DNA from: Loktanella sp. S4079
Lineage (GTDB): Bacteria > Pseudomonadota > Alphaproteobacteria > Rhodobacterales > Rhodobacteraceae
Assembly: GCF_000967725.1 (NCBI RefSeq)
Contig: NZ_JXYE01000003.1
Span: 186,001-250,000 of the forward strand
DNA length: 64,000 bases
Direction of reading: 5' to 3'
The notes beneath the pieces were generated by a model. The model had not been told where the DNA came from. It was given only the letters and a program-made list of their open reading frames with translations, and ran no database searches. The stretch's first letter is position 1. Every line of letters starts with the position of its first letter. Shown here piece by piece: positions 17,624 to 26,440 of this stretch. Position numbers and translations under genes: made by a program.

Positions 17624-18042
17624 CTATTACTCCAACCTGCTTTGAGAATTTGCAGGATTGCTGAGACAAAGTGATCACCTGCCACGCGATGAATCAAGGG
17701 GGTCTCGACTTCACAGAATGTGATTGTGCGTCTTTTCGGCAATCTTTCGTCAGTTAGCGCTCTCAAATCAACAACAAGCGCCACATCGACCGGCCCAACA
17801 TGATCAGCGTTCAGGATACCAACGCCACGCGCTTCGATCAGGCCCTTAATCGTTTGTGGACAGGTGGCGCGTAGGACGCCGTTCGATTGGCATAGCACCA
17901 CACGATCATCCGCGACCAAATCACAGCCAAGGGCCATTAACTGCAATGCAATTGCTGATTTTCCAGCGCCGGATGGACCAAGCAACAGGGCGCCCGCCCC
18001 TTTCCAAGCGACGCAAGAGGCATGGATCGTTTGGCTTTCCAT
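17620..18042 (-). CDS. hprK: short HPr kinase/phosphorylase (catalytic domain only)
   Basis: 140 aa. P-loop [18 protein letters not shown] with downstream [10 protein letters not shown] and [10 protein letters not shown], the HprK signature. The usual N-terminal domain of Firmicute HprK (about 130 residues) is absent, as is normal for alphaproteobacterial short forms, so this is not a truncation. It would phosphorylate HPr Ser46. The start directly abuts the chvG stop, in keeping with a chvI-chvG-hprK-rapZ-IIA-HPr transcript. Confidence 0.93.
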   Translation of the reverse strand: MESQTIHASCVAWKGAGALLLGPSGAGKSAIALQLMALGCDLVADDRVVLCQSNGVLRATCPQTIKGLIEARGVGILNADHVGPVDVALVVDLRALTDERLPKRRTITFCEVETPLIHRVAGDHFVSAILQILKAGWSNR

Positions 18043-19767
18043 TTAGGCTGGCAATCCGACAACAAAACGCGCGCCCAATGGCTCTGACGTTGGATCAGTG
18101 TCTGTTGGGCGAATATTTTCCGCCCAAATTACGCCGTCATGCGCCTCGACAATCTGCTTTGAAATCGCAAGCCCGAGGCCCGAGTTATTCCCAAACTGCC
18201 CCTCTGGCCGTTCAGAGTAAAAGCGCTGGAAAATTTTACCAAGCGCATCTTCTGGAATGCCGGGGCCGGTATCCTCGACAACGATCAAGACGCGATTGTC
18301 ACGTTTTCGCGCCCAAACGCGGATCGCATCTCCGTCTTCGCAGAACGAGGTCGCGTTGGTAATCAGGTTCACGAAAACCTGCGCCAACCGCCCTTCGAGG
18401 CCACGCACATTGATTTTTTCATCCGGAAGATCGGCCACAAAGTCGATCCCCTTGGCACGTGCATCTTTTCCCAAAAAGTCGATGATGTTGTGTAACATCT
18501 TGATCAAGTCGAAGGCTTGCTCTTCTTCTTTGACCAATTCGCTGTCCAAGCGAGACGCGTTGGAAATATCGCTGACAAGACGATCTAGCCGTTTCACGTC
18601 GTGGTCGATGACTTCTAATAGGCGCTTGCGCTGATCTTCGCGCTTTGCAAACGGCATCGAACCGACCGCCGACCGCAGTGACGCCAGTGGGTTTTTGATC
18701 TCATGCGCAACGTCTGCCGCGAATTGTTCGTTTCCTTCAATACGTTCGTAGAGTGCGGCGACCATCCCCCGCAAAGCCCCAGACAATCGGCCAATTTCGT
18801 CCGGCCGCGCCGTCAAATCCGGAATACGGACCTTGCCAGGCGACATTTTACGTGCGTTGCGATCATGGCTTGCCTCTGCCGCGGTCGCCAGATCGGCAAG
18901 CGGGTTCGCAATCGTCGACGCAAGCACAAGACTGAGACCAATACTGACGATAATACCAACCAAGAATAGGCGCAGCACTTGCTCGCGCTCTCGCTGAACA
19001 AGGCTATCCACCTCACCAGCGGCTGTCTTGACCGCGATCACGCCGACAGCGCGATCACCCTGCATAATGGGCGTCGTCACAATAAAGTTCGTCGCACCAC
19101 CGATTGTTGTCGTCTCAAGGTGGGTACCGCGCTCAATTGCCGCGCGAACGTTTTCTTGCGAAAGAGCCTGAAACTGCTGTTCGGTCGTGAGTATTTCGCC
19201 TCGATAAGCACCAATCCGGGACAGTGTGCTCCAAATTTTACTCAAGAAATCTGTAACGAAAGTACCGCCTGCGTGGCTCTCCAGCTCAGCAAGCTGCGTC
19301 GCGGTTAGGCTTCCCTTGGCGGTCGCGACCAAAGTCGCATCAAGCGAATACACAGAGACCTCGACCCCGCCACGCAGGCTCAAACCTCCTAGCGTTTCGG
19401 CAGGATCAATACCATCGGCAGTCACCATATTTACTGGTGCCGCGAAGGGAAGCTGCGCTTCGAAAACGTCAGCAATCAGGCGCGCCTCGTTTACGAGACC
19501 GCGCGCACGCTGATAGGCAAGGTGGTCGCGTGACGGGTTCGTATAGAGCACCCCCGCTACCAGCAAGATCATCGCGATGAGGTTAATGGTCACGATCCTG
19601 CGCGCAATTGGCGAACTGCGCAGCGCCAAAAGCCCACGTCGCGGTGCTTTGGCGTCTAGCTCCTCGCCGGGTATAATCCAGTCATCCCCCAACACAAGAT
19701 CGGGGTCGCGTGCAGCCGCACGCACAGATTGCAAATTGCGAACGTCAATCTTTGGCGCGGCTGACAT
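18043..19767 (-). CDS. chvG: sensor histidine kinase ChvG
   Basis: 574 aa inner-membrane sensor of the ChvG/ChvI (ExoS/BvrS) system, which responds to envelope and acid stress. A cytoplasmic N-terminus precedes a membrane segment (residues about 57-75), a periplasmic domain, a second membrane segment near 275-290, HAMP, then the H-box DVAHEIKNPLASL (His near residue 355), N-box VFVNLITNATSF and ATP-lid motifs (VEDTGPGIPEDALG, NNSGLGLAISKQIVEAH). It follows chvI after 3 nt. Confidence 0.95.
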   Translation of the reverse strand: MSAAPKIDVRNLQSVRAAARDPDLVLGDDWIIPGEELDAKAPRRGLLALRSSPIARRIVTINLIAMILLVAGVLYTNPSRDHLAYQRARGLVNEARLIADVFEAQLPFAAPVNMVTADGIDPAETLGGLSLRGGVEVSVYSLDATLVATAKGSLTATQLAELESHAGGTFVTDFLSKIWSTLSRIGAYRGEILTTEQQFQALSQENVRAAIERGTHLETTTIGGATNFIVTTPIMQGDRAVGVIAVKTAAGEVDSLVQREREQVLRLFLVGIIVSIGLSLVLASTIANPLADLATAAEASHDRNARKMSPGKVRIPDLTARPDEIGRLSGALRGMVAALYERIEGNEQFAADVAHEIKNPLASLRSAVGSMPFAKREDQRKRLLEVIDHDVKRLDRLVSDISNASRLDSELVKEEEQAFDLIKMLHNIIDFLGKDARAKGIDFVADLPDEKINVRGLEGRLAQVFVNLITNATSFCEDGDAIRVWARKRDNRVLIVVEDTGPGIPEDALGKIFQRFYSERPEGQFGNNSGLGLAISKQIVEAHDGVIWAENIRPTDTDPTSEPLGARFVVGLPA

Positions 19768-19770
19768 GCC

Positions 19771-20472
19771 TTACTCTTCGTTGTAGCGATACCCGATACC
19801 ATAGAGCGTTTCGATTGCGGAAAACTCACTATCGGTGTTTCGCATCTTTTTACGTAGCCGTTTGATGTGGCTGTCGATGGTGCGATCATCTACATAAACT
19901 TGGTCGTCGTAGGCCACATCCATCAATTGATCACGGCTCTTGACGAAACCTGGGCGCTGCGCCAGTGCCTGCAAAAGCAAGAACTCTGTGACGGTCAGGG
20001 ACACATCGCGCCCTTTCCACTTCACAGCGTGGCGAAGCGGATCCATCACCAGTTCACCACGAACCATCACTTTTGTTTCTTCGGTTTCTTCAATCTCTTC
20101 GCCGGCAATAGCATCCTGACGGCGCAAAAGGGCGCGAATGCGCTCTACCAGCAATCGTTGCGAAAACGGCTTCTTCACATAGTCATCAGCACCCATGCGC
20201 AGCCCAAGAACCTCGTCGATCTCGTCATCCTTTGAGGTCAAAAAGATCACTGGCATTGATGTCTTTTGGCGCAGCCGTTGCAACAGATCCATGCCGTCCA
20301 TCCGCGGCATCTTAATATCCAAAACAGCCATGTCAGGCATACGTTTATTAAAGGCTTCAAGCGCGGACTGACCGTCATTGTAGGTCTCCACCTCAAAGCC
20401 CTCTGCCTCAAGCGTCATCGAGACCGAGGTCAGGATGTTACGATCATCATCTACCAGTGCAATTCTCGACAT
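19771..20472 (-). CDS. chvI: response regulator ChvI
   Basis: 233 aa OmpR-type regulator. The receiver has acidic residues in ALVDDDRN, phospho-acceptor Asp52 in [12 protein letters not shown], and Lys in DDYVKKPFS; the C-terminal winged helix includes [10 protein letters not shown] and [16 protein letters not shown]. It is first in the minus-strand unit and divergent from pckA over a 298-bp region. In rhizobial relatives ChvI controls envelope and central metabolism genes and lies beside pckA, as here. Confidence 0.96.
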   Translation of the reverse strand: MSRIALVDDDRNILTSVSMTLEAEGFEVETYNDGQSALEAFNKRMPDMAVLDIKMPRMDGMDLLQRLRQKTSMPVIFLTSKDDEIDEVLGLRMGADDYVKKPFSQRLLVERIRALLRRQDAIAGEEIEETEETKVMVRGELVMDPLRHAVKWKGRDVSLTVTEFLLLQALAQRPGFVKSRDQLMDVAYDDQVYVDDRTIDSHIKRLRKKMRNTDSEFSAIETLYGIGYRYNEE

Positions 20473-20600
20473 GTAGTGTTTCCCTAGTTATCGCACCGCT
20501 GACGGCTGCTTAGTCTTGTTGTTTTCATCCTTTTGGCGTGGCGAATCAATCCCTAACTCGTCCAGCGCCACAATACTGCCGTATTTGATGCCGTTTTGCA

Positions 20601-20680
20601 TGTTTACCCGCTAACATTTCACGGCCATTGAAAAAGATAGCGCTACTGGTTGCGCTAACATACGAATGGTTGCGCTAACT
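20601..20680 (+). promoter_or_regulatory. array of LacI-type operator-like sites upstream of pckA
   Basis: Related pseudo-palindromes cluster here: TGTTTACCCGCTAACA (20601-20616), a TAGCGCTA core (20638-20645), TGGTTGCGCTAACA (20647-20660) and TGGTTGCGCTAACT (20667-20680), the last two exactly 20 bp apart. They resemble the TGTTAGCGCTAACA type bound by LacI/GalR regulators. Proteins of this family (PckR in Sinorhizobium, CceR in Rhodobacter) are reported to control pckA and central carbon genes. The last site ends 90 bp before the pckA start. Confidence 0.55.
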
Positions 20681-20770
20681 GTCGAATCCCGGACTATCCG
20701 GGCGCGAAAACTTGGTGTTAAGGAGACATATCGCTGGCCATTCCGGCCCAATTATCAAAGGAGCGAACCC

Positions 20771-22369
20771 ATGGACCAAGGTACGGTCAACCCATCGATG
20801 AAACTTGAGGATCAAGGCATCACAGGGCTGGGTTATGTCTATTACAACCGCTCTGAAGATGAATTGCAAAAAGCTGCTGTCGCCGCTGGCGAAGGCGTGA
20901 ACGGCAAAGGCGGGACATTCCTGGTTACAACCGGAAAGCATACTGGCCGTTCGCCCAAAGATAAATTCGTTGTCCGCACTCCATCTGTCGAAGACAAGAT
21001 TTGGTGGGAAAATAACTCGCCTATGGATGCTGACAAATTCGATGTGCTCTACAATGACATGCTCGAACACATGAAAGGCGGCACCTACAACGTCCAAGAT
21101 TTGTTTGGCGGCGCCGACCCTGAACATCGTCTTGACGTGCGCGTTGTGACCGAGCTGACATGGCACGGGCTATTCATCCGCCACCTTCTGCGTCGACCAG
21201 ATGCATCAGAACTGGAAACATTTGTTCCCGAATTCACGATCATCAACTGCCCAAGCTTCAAGGCGGACCCGGCCAAGCACGGCTGTCGTTCTGAAACAGT
21301 GATTGCGCTGAACTTTGATGCAAAGCTGATTCTGATCGGCGGGACTGAATACGCGGGTGAGAACAAGAAATCTGTATTCACACTGCTCAACTACATGTTG
21401 CCTGAGAAAGACATCATGCCGATGCACTGCTCGGCGAACCACGCACCCGGCAATCCTGTCGATACGGCCATCTTCTTTGGTCTGTCGGGCACAGGGAAAA
21501 CGACGCTTTCTGCTGATCCGTCACGTGTCTTAATCGGCGACGACGAACACGGCTGGTCTGATCGCGGCACCTTTAATTTTGAGGGCGGCTGCTACGCGAA
21601 AACCATCGGCCTTGATCCAAAAGCAGAGCCTGAAATCTACGCAACATGTTCAATGCCACACACGGTTATTGAAAACATGGTGTTCGATCCTGAAACACTC
21701 GAGCTGGATTTTGAGGACGACAGCCTGACCGCAAACATGCGTTGCGCTTACCCGTTGAACTACATCTCAAACGCCTCTGATACTGCGCTTGGTGGCCATC
21801 CAAAGAACATCATCATGCTGACATGCGATGCATTTGGCGTACTGCCTCCGATCGCGCGGCTAACACCAGCGCAGGCGATGTACCACTTCCTGTCGGGCTT
21901 TACGTCCAAGGTCGCAGGCACTGAACAAGGTGTGACAGAACCAGAGCCAACCTTCAGCACATGCTTTGGCGCTCCATTTATGCCGCGTCGTCCAGAAGTC
22001 TACGGCAACCTGCTGCGCAACAAAATCGCAAGCCACGGCGCTACCTGCTGGCTGGTCAACACCGGCTGGACCGGCGGTGCCTATGGCACAGGATCGCGGA
22101 TGCCAATCAAAGCAACACGTGCGTTGCTGGCTGCAGCGCTTGACGGGTCACTTTCCGAAGGGGCGTTCCACAAGGATCCAAACTTTGGCTTTGAGGTTCC
22201 AGTCGCAGTGGCAGGTGTCGACGATGCACTGCTGAACCCACGTGATACTTGGGCTGACAAAGACGCCTACGATGCGCAGGCCGCCAAGCTCGTGCAAATG
22301 TTCAGCGACAATTTCGAAAAATACGTGCCATTCATCGACGACGATGTGAAATCAGCCGCAATTGGCTGA
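20771..22369 (+). CDS. pckA: phosphoenolpyruvate carboxykinase (ATP)
   Basis: 532 aa cytosolic enzyme that converts oxaloacetate and ATP to phosphoenolpyruvate, the entry step of gluconeogenesis from acids. It has the kinase-1 P-loop [41 protein letters not shown] for metal binding, and [15 protein letters not shown] at the N-terminus. The ATG at 20771 follows AAAGGAGCG; the open frame reaches back to 20666, but that start would place the operator repeats within coding sequence and adds non-family residues. It is followed by a hairpin repeat 2 nt after the stop. Confidence 0.97.
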   Translation: MDQGTVNPSMKLEDQGITGLGYVYYNRSEDELQKAAVAAGEGVNGKGGTFLVTTGKHTGRSPKDKFVVRTPSVEDKIWWENNSPMDADKFDVLYNDMLEHMKGGTYNVQDLFGGADPEHRLDVRVVTELTWHGLFIRHLLRRPDASELETFVPEFTIINCPSFKADPAKHGCRSETVIALNFDAKLILIGGTEYAGENKKSVFTLLNYMLPEKDIMPMHCSANHAPGNPVDTAIFFGLSGTGKTTLSADPSRVLIGDDEHGWSDRGTFNFEGGCYAKTIGLDPKAEPEIYATCSMPHTVIENMVFDPETLELDFEDDSLTANMRCAYPLNYISNASDTALGGHPKNIIMLTCDAFGVLPPIARLTPAQAMYHFLSGFTSKVAGTEQGVTEPEPTFSTCFGAPFMPRRPEVYGNLLRNKIASHGATCWLVNTGWTGGAYGTGSRMPIKATRALLAAALDGSLSEGAFHKDPNFGFEVPVAVAGVDDALLNPRDTWADKDAYDAQAAKLVQMFSDNFEKYVPFIDDDVKSAAIG

Positions 22370-22370
22370 T

Positions 22371-22396
22371 ACGTAGGGTGGATTTCAATCCACCTT
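22371..22396. repeat. GTAGGGTGG hairpin repeat, copy 1
   Basis: GTAGGGTGGATTTCAATCCACC forms a perfect 8-bp stem (GGTGGATT/AATCCACC). It shares its GTAGGGTGG arm and design with a second copy at 22964-22984. The two bracket the DUF3859 gene. A transcript-end function for pckA is likely, although the T-run is weak. Confidence 0.7.
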
Positions 22397-22429
22397 CCAC
22401 GAAAGAAATATGAACGCTAAGGTCAGCCC

Positions 22430-22966
22430 ATGTTCCATCGGCTGACCTTTTTACTTTTATGGCTGCTACCAACCAGTGCGCTGGCTGCACCAACATTCCA
22501 AAGTACACAGATCAAACTGATCGAGGCAGGGATCATCTGCGCCCATGATCCCGTTGCCGCCCGCGATGCACCCAATACATTGGCTGGCGAAACCTTTGTT
22601 CTCGAAACCAGCCCAGAATTCATCGCCCAAGGTCAAATTGTCCCTGCGGCACTCGGCGTTGGTTTTGGCGTGCGATCACTCGCACGTACCGAAGATGGGC
22701 TTGATGACATTACATTCATCATCACTCACCCCCCAATGGGAAACCAAGCAACAGTTGAACAAAGCTTTCAATCCCGGATTAGCGGTATCTCTCCTTCGAT
22801 CACATTCTATCAGTTTGATTATGATTACGAACTGGTCACGGGGACATGGACCATGACCGCAATGCGCAACGATAAACCTCTCTACGAAGTCGCATTCGAA
22901 GTCGTCCCACCCGAAGAACTCCCCGCGCTGGCAAACGCCTGCGGATATATCGACCTGTTGTCGTAG
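22430..22966 (+). CDS. DUF3859 domain protein, exported
   Basis: 178 aa. An N-terminal signal peptide (MFHRLTFLLLWLLPTSALAA, cleavage likely after ALA) is followed by a DUF3859 domain with GVGFGVRSLA, ITHPPMGNQ, FDYDYELVTGTWTM and FEVVPPEE. The location would be periplasmic and the function is unknown. The TAG stop is supplied by the second GTAGGGTGG repeat, and a similar repeat lies just upstream, so the gene sits between two repeat copies. Alternatively the repeats act as terminators and the arrangement is incidental. Confidence 0.78.
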   Translation: MFHRLTFLLLWLLPTSALAAPTFQSTQIKLIEAGIICAHDPVAARDAPNTLAGETFVLETSPEFIAQGQIVPAALGVGFGVRSLARTEDGLDDITFIITHPPMGNQATVEQSFQSRISGISPSITFYQFDYDYELVTGTWTMTAMRNDKPLYEVAFEVVPPEELPALANACGYIDLLS

Positions 22967-22984
22967 GGTGGGTTTTAACCCACC
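22964..22984. repeat. GTAGGGTGG hairpin repeat, copy 2, shared by two stop codons
   Basis: TAGGGTGGGTTTTAACCCACC has a perfect 8-bp stem (GGTGGGTT/AACCCACC). Its first three bases are the TAG stop of the DUF3859 gene; the TTA at 22975-22977 is the TAA stop of the convergent TauE gene. It probably works as a bidirectional terminator. Confidence 0.75.
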
Positions 22985-23745
22985 AGCCCGCGACGGATCA
23001 GATTGACGCCTGCAATGACCAACACCCAAAGGGTCACGCGGCGGAACCGTTCTTGGTCAAACCGATCACCCAACTTGAACCCAAGCCACATTCCAACAAT
23101 TGCGGGCACCACCAGCAAAGCTGACAACTGCCAAGTTTGCGCGTTCAGCACACCAGATCGCAAATGGCCCAAAAACAACATCACCGAACCCAGACCATAG
23201 ATGACACCTTGCACAGCCATCTGGCGGTCGCGCGGCGTATCAAGCGCGAGCAGATATAGCACCGTCGGCGGCCCCCATGTCCCGGCAAGCCCGCCCAGCG
23301 TCCCCGATAGGGCTCCGGCGCCCCATTCAAACACACGCAGATTCTTTGCCGGAATCTTTGGGTGCCAACCAATGAGCTGCACAACACAAAGCCCGACAAC
23401 CGGCACTCCCAAGACTATGAACATCCCGTTTGCGGGGATGCTTCGCAAAAATTGGGCCGAGACAAGGATCATGATGCAAACGACCAAGACATATCGCCAA
23501 TGCTCTTTCAGGCTATCCCATGCAGAGCCAAGACCGGCGCGCGCAACTTGCATCATGTTGGTGGCAACAATTGGAATAATGACCCCGGCGACAATAATTT
23601 GTGGTTCAATCAGGATACCCATCCCTGAAATCATAATTAGGGGCATCGCAAAGCCTACGGCCCCTTTGACGAAACCGCCGACGAGGGTCACGGCACATGC
23701 AAAGATCAATAGAGACAGTGGAAGGAATTCGATTGGTGCAAACAT
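22975..23745 (-). CDS. TauE/SafE-type sulfite/organosulfonate exporter
   Basis: 256 aa with about eight hydrophobic segments. Family features are the early GGFVKGAVGFAMPLIMISGM and the mid-protein GALSGTLGGLAGTWGPP, the two internal repeats of TauE/SafE (DUF81) permeases. Substrate unknown; relatives export sulfite, sulfoacetate or related anions. The stop codon lies within the hairpin repeat shared with the upstream neighbour. Divergent from methylsuccinyl-CoA dehydrogenase. Confidence 0.85.
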   Translation of the reverse strand: MFAPIEFLPLSLLIFACAVTLVGGFVKGAVGFAMPLIMISGMGILIEPQIIVAGVIIPIVATNMMQVARAGLGSAWDSLKEHWRYVLVVCIMILVSAQFLRSIPANGMFIVLGVPVVGLCVVQLIGWHPKIPAKNLRVFEWGAGALSGTLGGLAGTWGPPTVLYLLALDTPRDRQMAVQGVIYGLGSVMLFLGHLRSGVLNAQTWQLSALLVVPAIVGMWLGFKLGDRFDQERFRRVTLWVLVIAGVNLIRRGLVG

Positions 23746-23892
23746 AACAACTGCATACGCTCTAACGTTCTCAGGTACAGCCCATATTTCACTGCGACAT
23801 TTTAGGTCACAAAATGATACATTTGCGAATTATTATTGCGCTGCGGATGCAAACATCGTATCTCTGCACCTGCAAAAGAGAGGAATCGACCG

Positions 23893-25578
23893 ATGGCACA
23901 TGATGGACAGGATATGACACAGACACCCACTCCGATTCTGGCCGATTTGTTGTCGCTCTGCGATGCGGCGCTGCCTGCCGTTGATGAACTCTTGAACCGG
24001 GCGACCGCCGCAGTGCGTACAACGGTTACCAAAGATGACCGCATTTCAGGTCAGCTGATCGAAGAGAACCAAACCGCCGCGCATGGCCTCGCTTGGCTTG
24101 CGACTTACGCACAATCTTTGCAGCAGATGCAGAATTGGGCGTCCCGGCTGAACGCGGAAGGCAAGTTCGGCGAAATCGAACAACTGATTCACCAGATCGC
24201 TTTTGGCGAATACCTCTGGCAGATTTACGGCGGCATCCCGATGAGCCAAGGCGAAATCCTACGGCTTCAGGATATCGGCCTGACCCAAGACGATATGCGC
24301 GTTTTGATGCGCCCCGAGGTCATGACGCTCACTCAATCTGGCAATACGCAGGCGGCGCGCACGCGGCTCGTCGCGCTGATGGAAGAGCAAGCAGCAAACG
24401 CGACCTTCGGCGCTTCAGGGCTCGATGAAGAGCTCGAGATGATCCGTGACCAATTCCGTCGCTTTAGCTTGGACAAAGTCGAACCCTTCGCCCACGAATG
24501 GCATCTCAAGGACGAACTGATCCCAATCGAGATCATCAATGAGATGGCTGAAATGGGTGTATTCGGCCTGACCATCCCCGAAGAATACGGCGGCTTTGGC
24601 CTGTCCAAAGCATCGATGTGCGTTGTGTCCGAAGAACTGTCGCGCGGTTACATCGGTGTTGGTAGCCTTGGCACACGGTCCGAAATCGCGGCCGAGCTGA
24701 TCCTTTGCGGTGGAACCGAAGAACAAAAACAACATTGGTTACCCGGCATCGCCAGCGCAGAAATCCTGCCGACTGCGGTATTTACAGAGCCTAATACTGG
24801 GTCTGACCTTGGCTCACTGCGCACCCGCGCGGTCAAGAACGGCGACGACTGGGAGGTCACTGGAAACAAGACGTGGATCACGCACGCCGCACGCACCCAT
24901 GTCATGACGCTGTTGGCCCGTACCGACCCTGACACGACCGACTATCGCGGGCTGTCGATGTTCCTTGCCGAAAAGACACCCGGCACCGACGAAAACCCAT
25001 TCCCAACCCCCGGCATGACCGGCGGCGAGATCGAGGTTCTTGGTTATCGCGGGATGAAAGAATACGAACTCGGCTTTGACGGCTTCAAGGTCAAAGGCGA
25101 AAACCTGCTTGGCGGCGAAACCGGCAAAGGTTTCAAACAGCTGATGCAGACCTTCGAAAGCGCGCGCATTCAAACCGCAGCCCGCGCCATTGGTGTTGCG
25201 CAATCGGCGCTGGATGTCGGCATGCAATACGCGCAAGAGCGCAAACAATTCGGCAAATCACTGATCAACTTTCCGCGTGTGTCAGGCAAACTGGCCATGA
25301 TGGCAGTCGAGATCATGATCGCCCGCCAACTGACCTATTTCAGCGCCGCTGAAAAAGACAATGACCGCCGCTGCGACCTAGAGGCTGGCATGGCGAAACT
25401 ACTGGGCGCGCGTATTGCATGGGCTTGCGCAGATAACGCGTTGCAAATCCACGGCGGCAACGGCTTTGCCCTCGAATACAAGGTCAGCCGTATCCTGTGT
25501 GACGCACGTATCCTAAACATCTTTGAAGGTGCCGCCGAAATTCAGGCGCAGGTGATTGCGCGCCGCCTGCTAGGTTAA
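23893..25578 (+). CDS. mcd: acyl-CoA dehydrogenase, probably (2S)-methylsuccinyl-CoA dehydrogenase
   Basis: 561 aa flavoenzyme. The C-terminal 390 residues are a standard acyl-CoA dehydrogenase: AVFTEPNTGSDLGSLRTRA, TGNKTWITHAARTHVM and LQIHGGNGFALEYKVSRILCD. An extra N-terminal domain of about 170 residues (with AHGLAWLATYAQSLQQMQNWA) is the feature that sets methylsuccinyl-CoA dehydrogenase of the ethylmalonyl-CoA pathway apart from ordinary family members. It would feed electrons to EtfAB. The ATG at 23893 follows GAGAGGAATC; the longer frame from 23836 is less likely. The gene ends 4 nt into the convergent IclR gene. Other pathway genes (ccr, ecm) are not in the window. Confidence 0.75.
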   Translation: MAHDGQDMTQTPTPILADLLSLCDAALPAVDELLNRATAAVRTTVTKDDRISGQLIEENQTAAHGLAWLATYAQSLQQMQNWASRLNAEGKFGEIEQLIHQIAFGEYLWQIYGGIPMSQGEILRLQDIGLTQDDMRVLMRPEVMTLTQSGNTQAARTRLVALMEEQAANATFGASGLDEELEMIRDQFRRFSLDKVEPFAHEWHLKDELIPIEIINEMAEMGVFGLTIPEEYGGFGLSKASMCVVSEELSRGYIGVGSLGTRSEIAAELILCGGTEEQKQHWLPGIASAEILPTAVFTEPNTGSDLGSLRTRAVKNGDDWEVTGNKTWITHAARTHVMTLLARTDPDTTDYRGLSMFLAEKTPGTDENPFPTPGMTGGEIEVLGYRGMKEYELGFDGFKVKGENLLGGETGKGFKQLMQTFESARIQTAARAIGVAQSALDVGMQYAQERKQFGKSLINFPRVSGKLAMMAVEIMIARQLTYFSAAEKDNDRRCDLEAGMAKLLGARIAWACADNALQIHGGNGFALEYKVSRILCDARILNIFEGAAEIQAQVIARRLLG

Positions 25579-26333
25579 TTCAACACGCGTTGCAGGCCAG
25601 CCTGCACCTTTTGCAATAGCGGCAGATAGGCAGTGACCAATTCATCGACTTCTGCCTGCACGGCGGCGACCCCGATATTCAGCGCCGCAACCGTTTGCCC
25701 GCGTGTATTGCGGACCGGTACCGCGATGGACCGCAGGCCCATCTCGACCTCTTGGTCGATCAACGCATATCCATCACGACGCACCTGATCTAAACGCGCC
25801 ATCACATCTGCCGGATCCGTCAGGCTCGTCGCGGTGCGCGGCGTCAGATCACCCTGCTCGATCAAGGCGCGTGCCTCCTCCTCTTGCAAGGCAGCCAGCA
25901 GCACCCGTCCCATCGATGTGCAATGTGCGGGCAACCGAGAACCCGGCATCAACCCAATCGACATAACGCGCGTCTGTGCAGCACGCGCGACATAGACGAT
26001 CTCTGTCTCGTCCAGCAACGCGACAGAGGACGATTGCCCCGTTTGCTGTGACAGCTGATCCAGCCACGGCTGCACGATCTGCGGTAACGGCAGCGCAGCC
26101 AACGCGCCCATCCCTAACCGCAACACGCGTGGGGTCAGTTGAAAAAATTTCCCGTCGTAATCGGCATAGCCAAGTTCGTTCAGCGTCAACAAACAGCGAC
26201 GCGCCGTCGCGCGATCCAGCCCTGCATTGGTCGCCGCCTCTGCCACCGAAAGGCGAGGAGTCTCAGCGCTGAACGCCTCGATCACCCTTAATCCCTTGGC
26301 GAACGACGAAATAAAGTCTGTCCGGTTTACCAT
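25575..26333 (-). CDS. pcaR: IclR-family regulator, probably PcaR of the beta-ketoadipate genes
   Basis: 252 aa. The N-terminal winged helix (SFAKGLRVIEAFSAETPRLS, GLDRATARRCLLTLNELGY) is followed by the IclR effector domain (HCTSMGRVLLAAL, DQEVEMGLRSIAVPVRN). The start at 26333 (MVNRTDFISSFAKG) fits relatives of the PcaR/PcaU/PobR group better than the open frame from 26378. It is divergent from pcaIJF with a clear palindromic operator between, suggesting control by beta-ketoadipate or a related acid. Tail overlap of 4 nt with the acyl-CoA dehydrogenase gene. Confidence 0.8.
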   Translation of the reverse strand: MVNRTDFISSFAKGLRVIEAFSAETPRLSVAEAATNAGLDRATARRCLLTLNELGYADYDGKFFQLTPRVLRLGMGALAALPLPQIVQPWLDQLSQQTGQSSSVALLDETEIVYVARAAQTRVMSIGLMPGSRLPAHCTSMGRVLLAALQEEEARALIEQGDLTPRTATSLTDPADVMARLDQVRRDGYALIDQEVEMGLRSIAVPVRNTRGQTVAALNIGVAAVQAEVDELVTAYLPLLQKVQAGLQRVLN

Positions 26334-26347
26334 GCGAACAGCATATA

Positions 26348-26371
26348 TCACATTGTGAACAAATATCACAA
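26348..26371. promoter_or_regulatory. inverted-repeat operator between pcaR and pcaIJF
   Basis: TTGTGA (26353-26358) and TCACAA (26366-26371) form an inverted repeat with a 7-bp spacer, and the overlapping TCACATTGTGA (26348-26358) is a second near-palindrome, so three TCACA half-sites are stacked. The site starts 15 bp before the IclR start codon and 70 bp before pcaI, suited to autoregulation plus control of pcaIJF. Confidence 0.6.
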
Positions 26372-26440
26372 TACGCACGTTTTTGATTGGCCCATCACGG
26401 CGAAGGCGTAGTTTCTGCCCATCCCTGCCAAGAGGTTCCT

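Noticed and set aside
20666-20770. Upstream in-frame ATG for pckA
   Set aside because: It would add 35 residues not found in the family and would place the operator-like repeats in coding sequence; the ATG at 20771 has a strong AAAGGAG site.
23815-23892. TTTGCGAA and TGCAAA strings upstream of methylsuccinyl-CoA dehydrogenase as RamB-type sites
   Set aside because: The match to the TTTGCAAA type is loose and the spacing is irregular, so it is not listed as a site.
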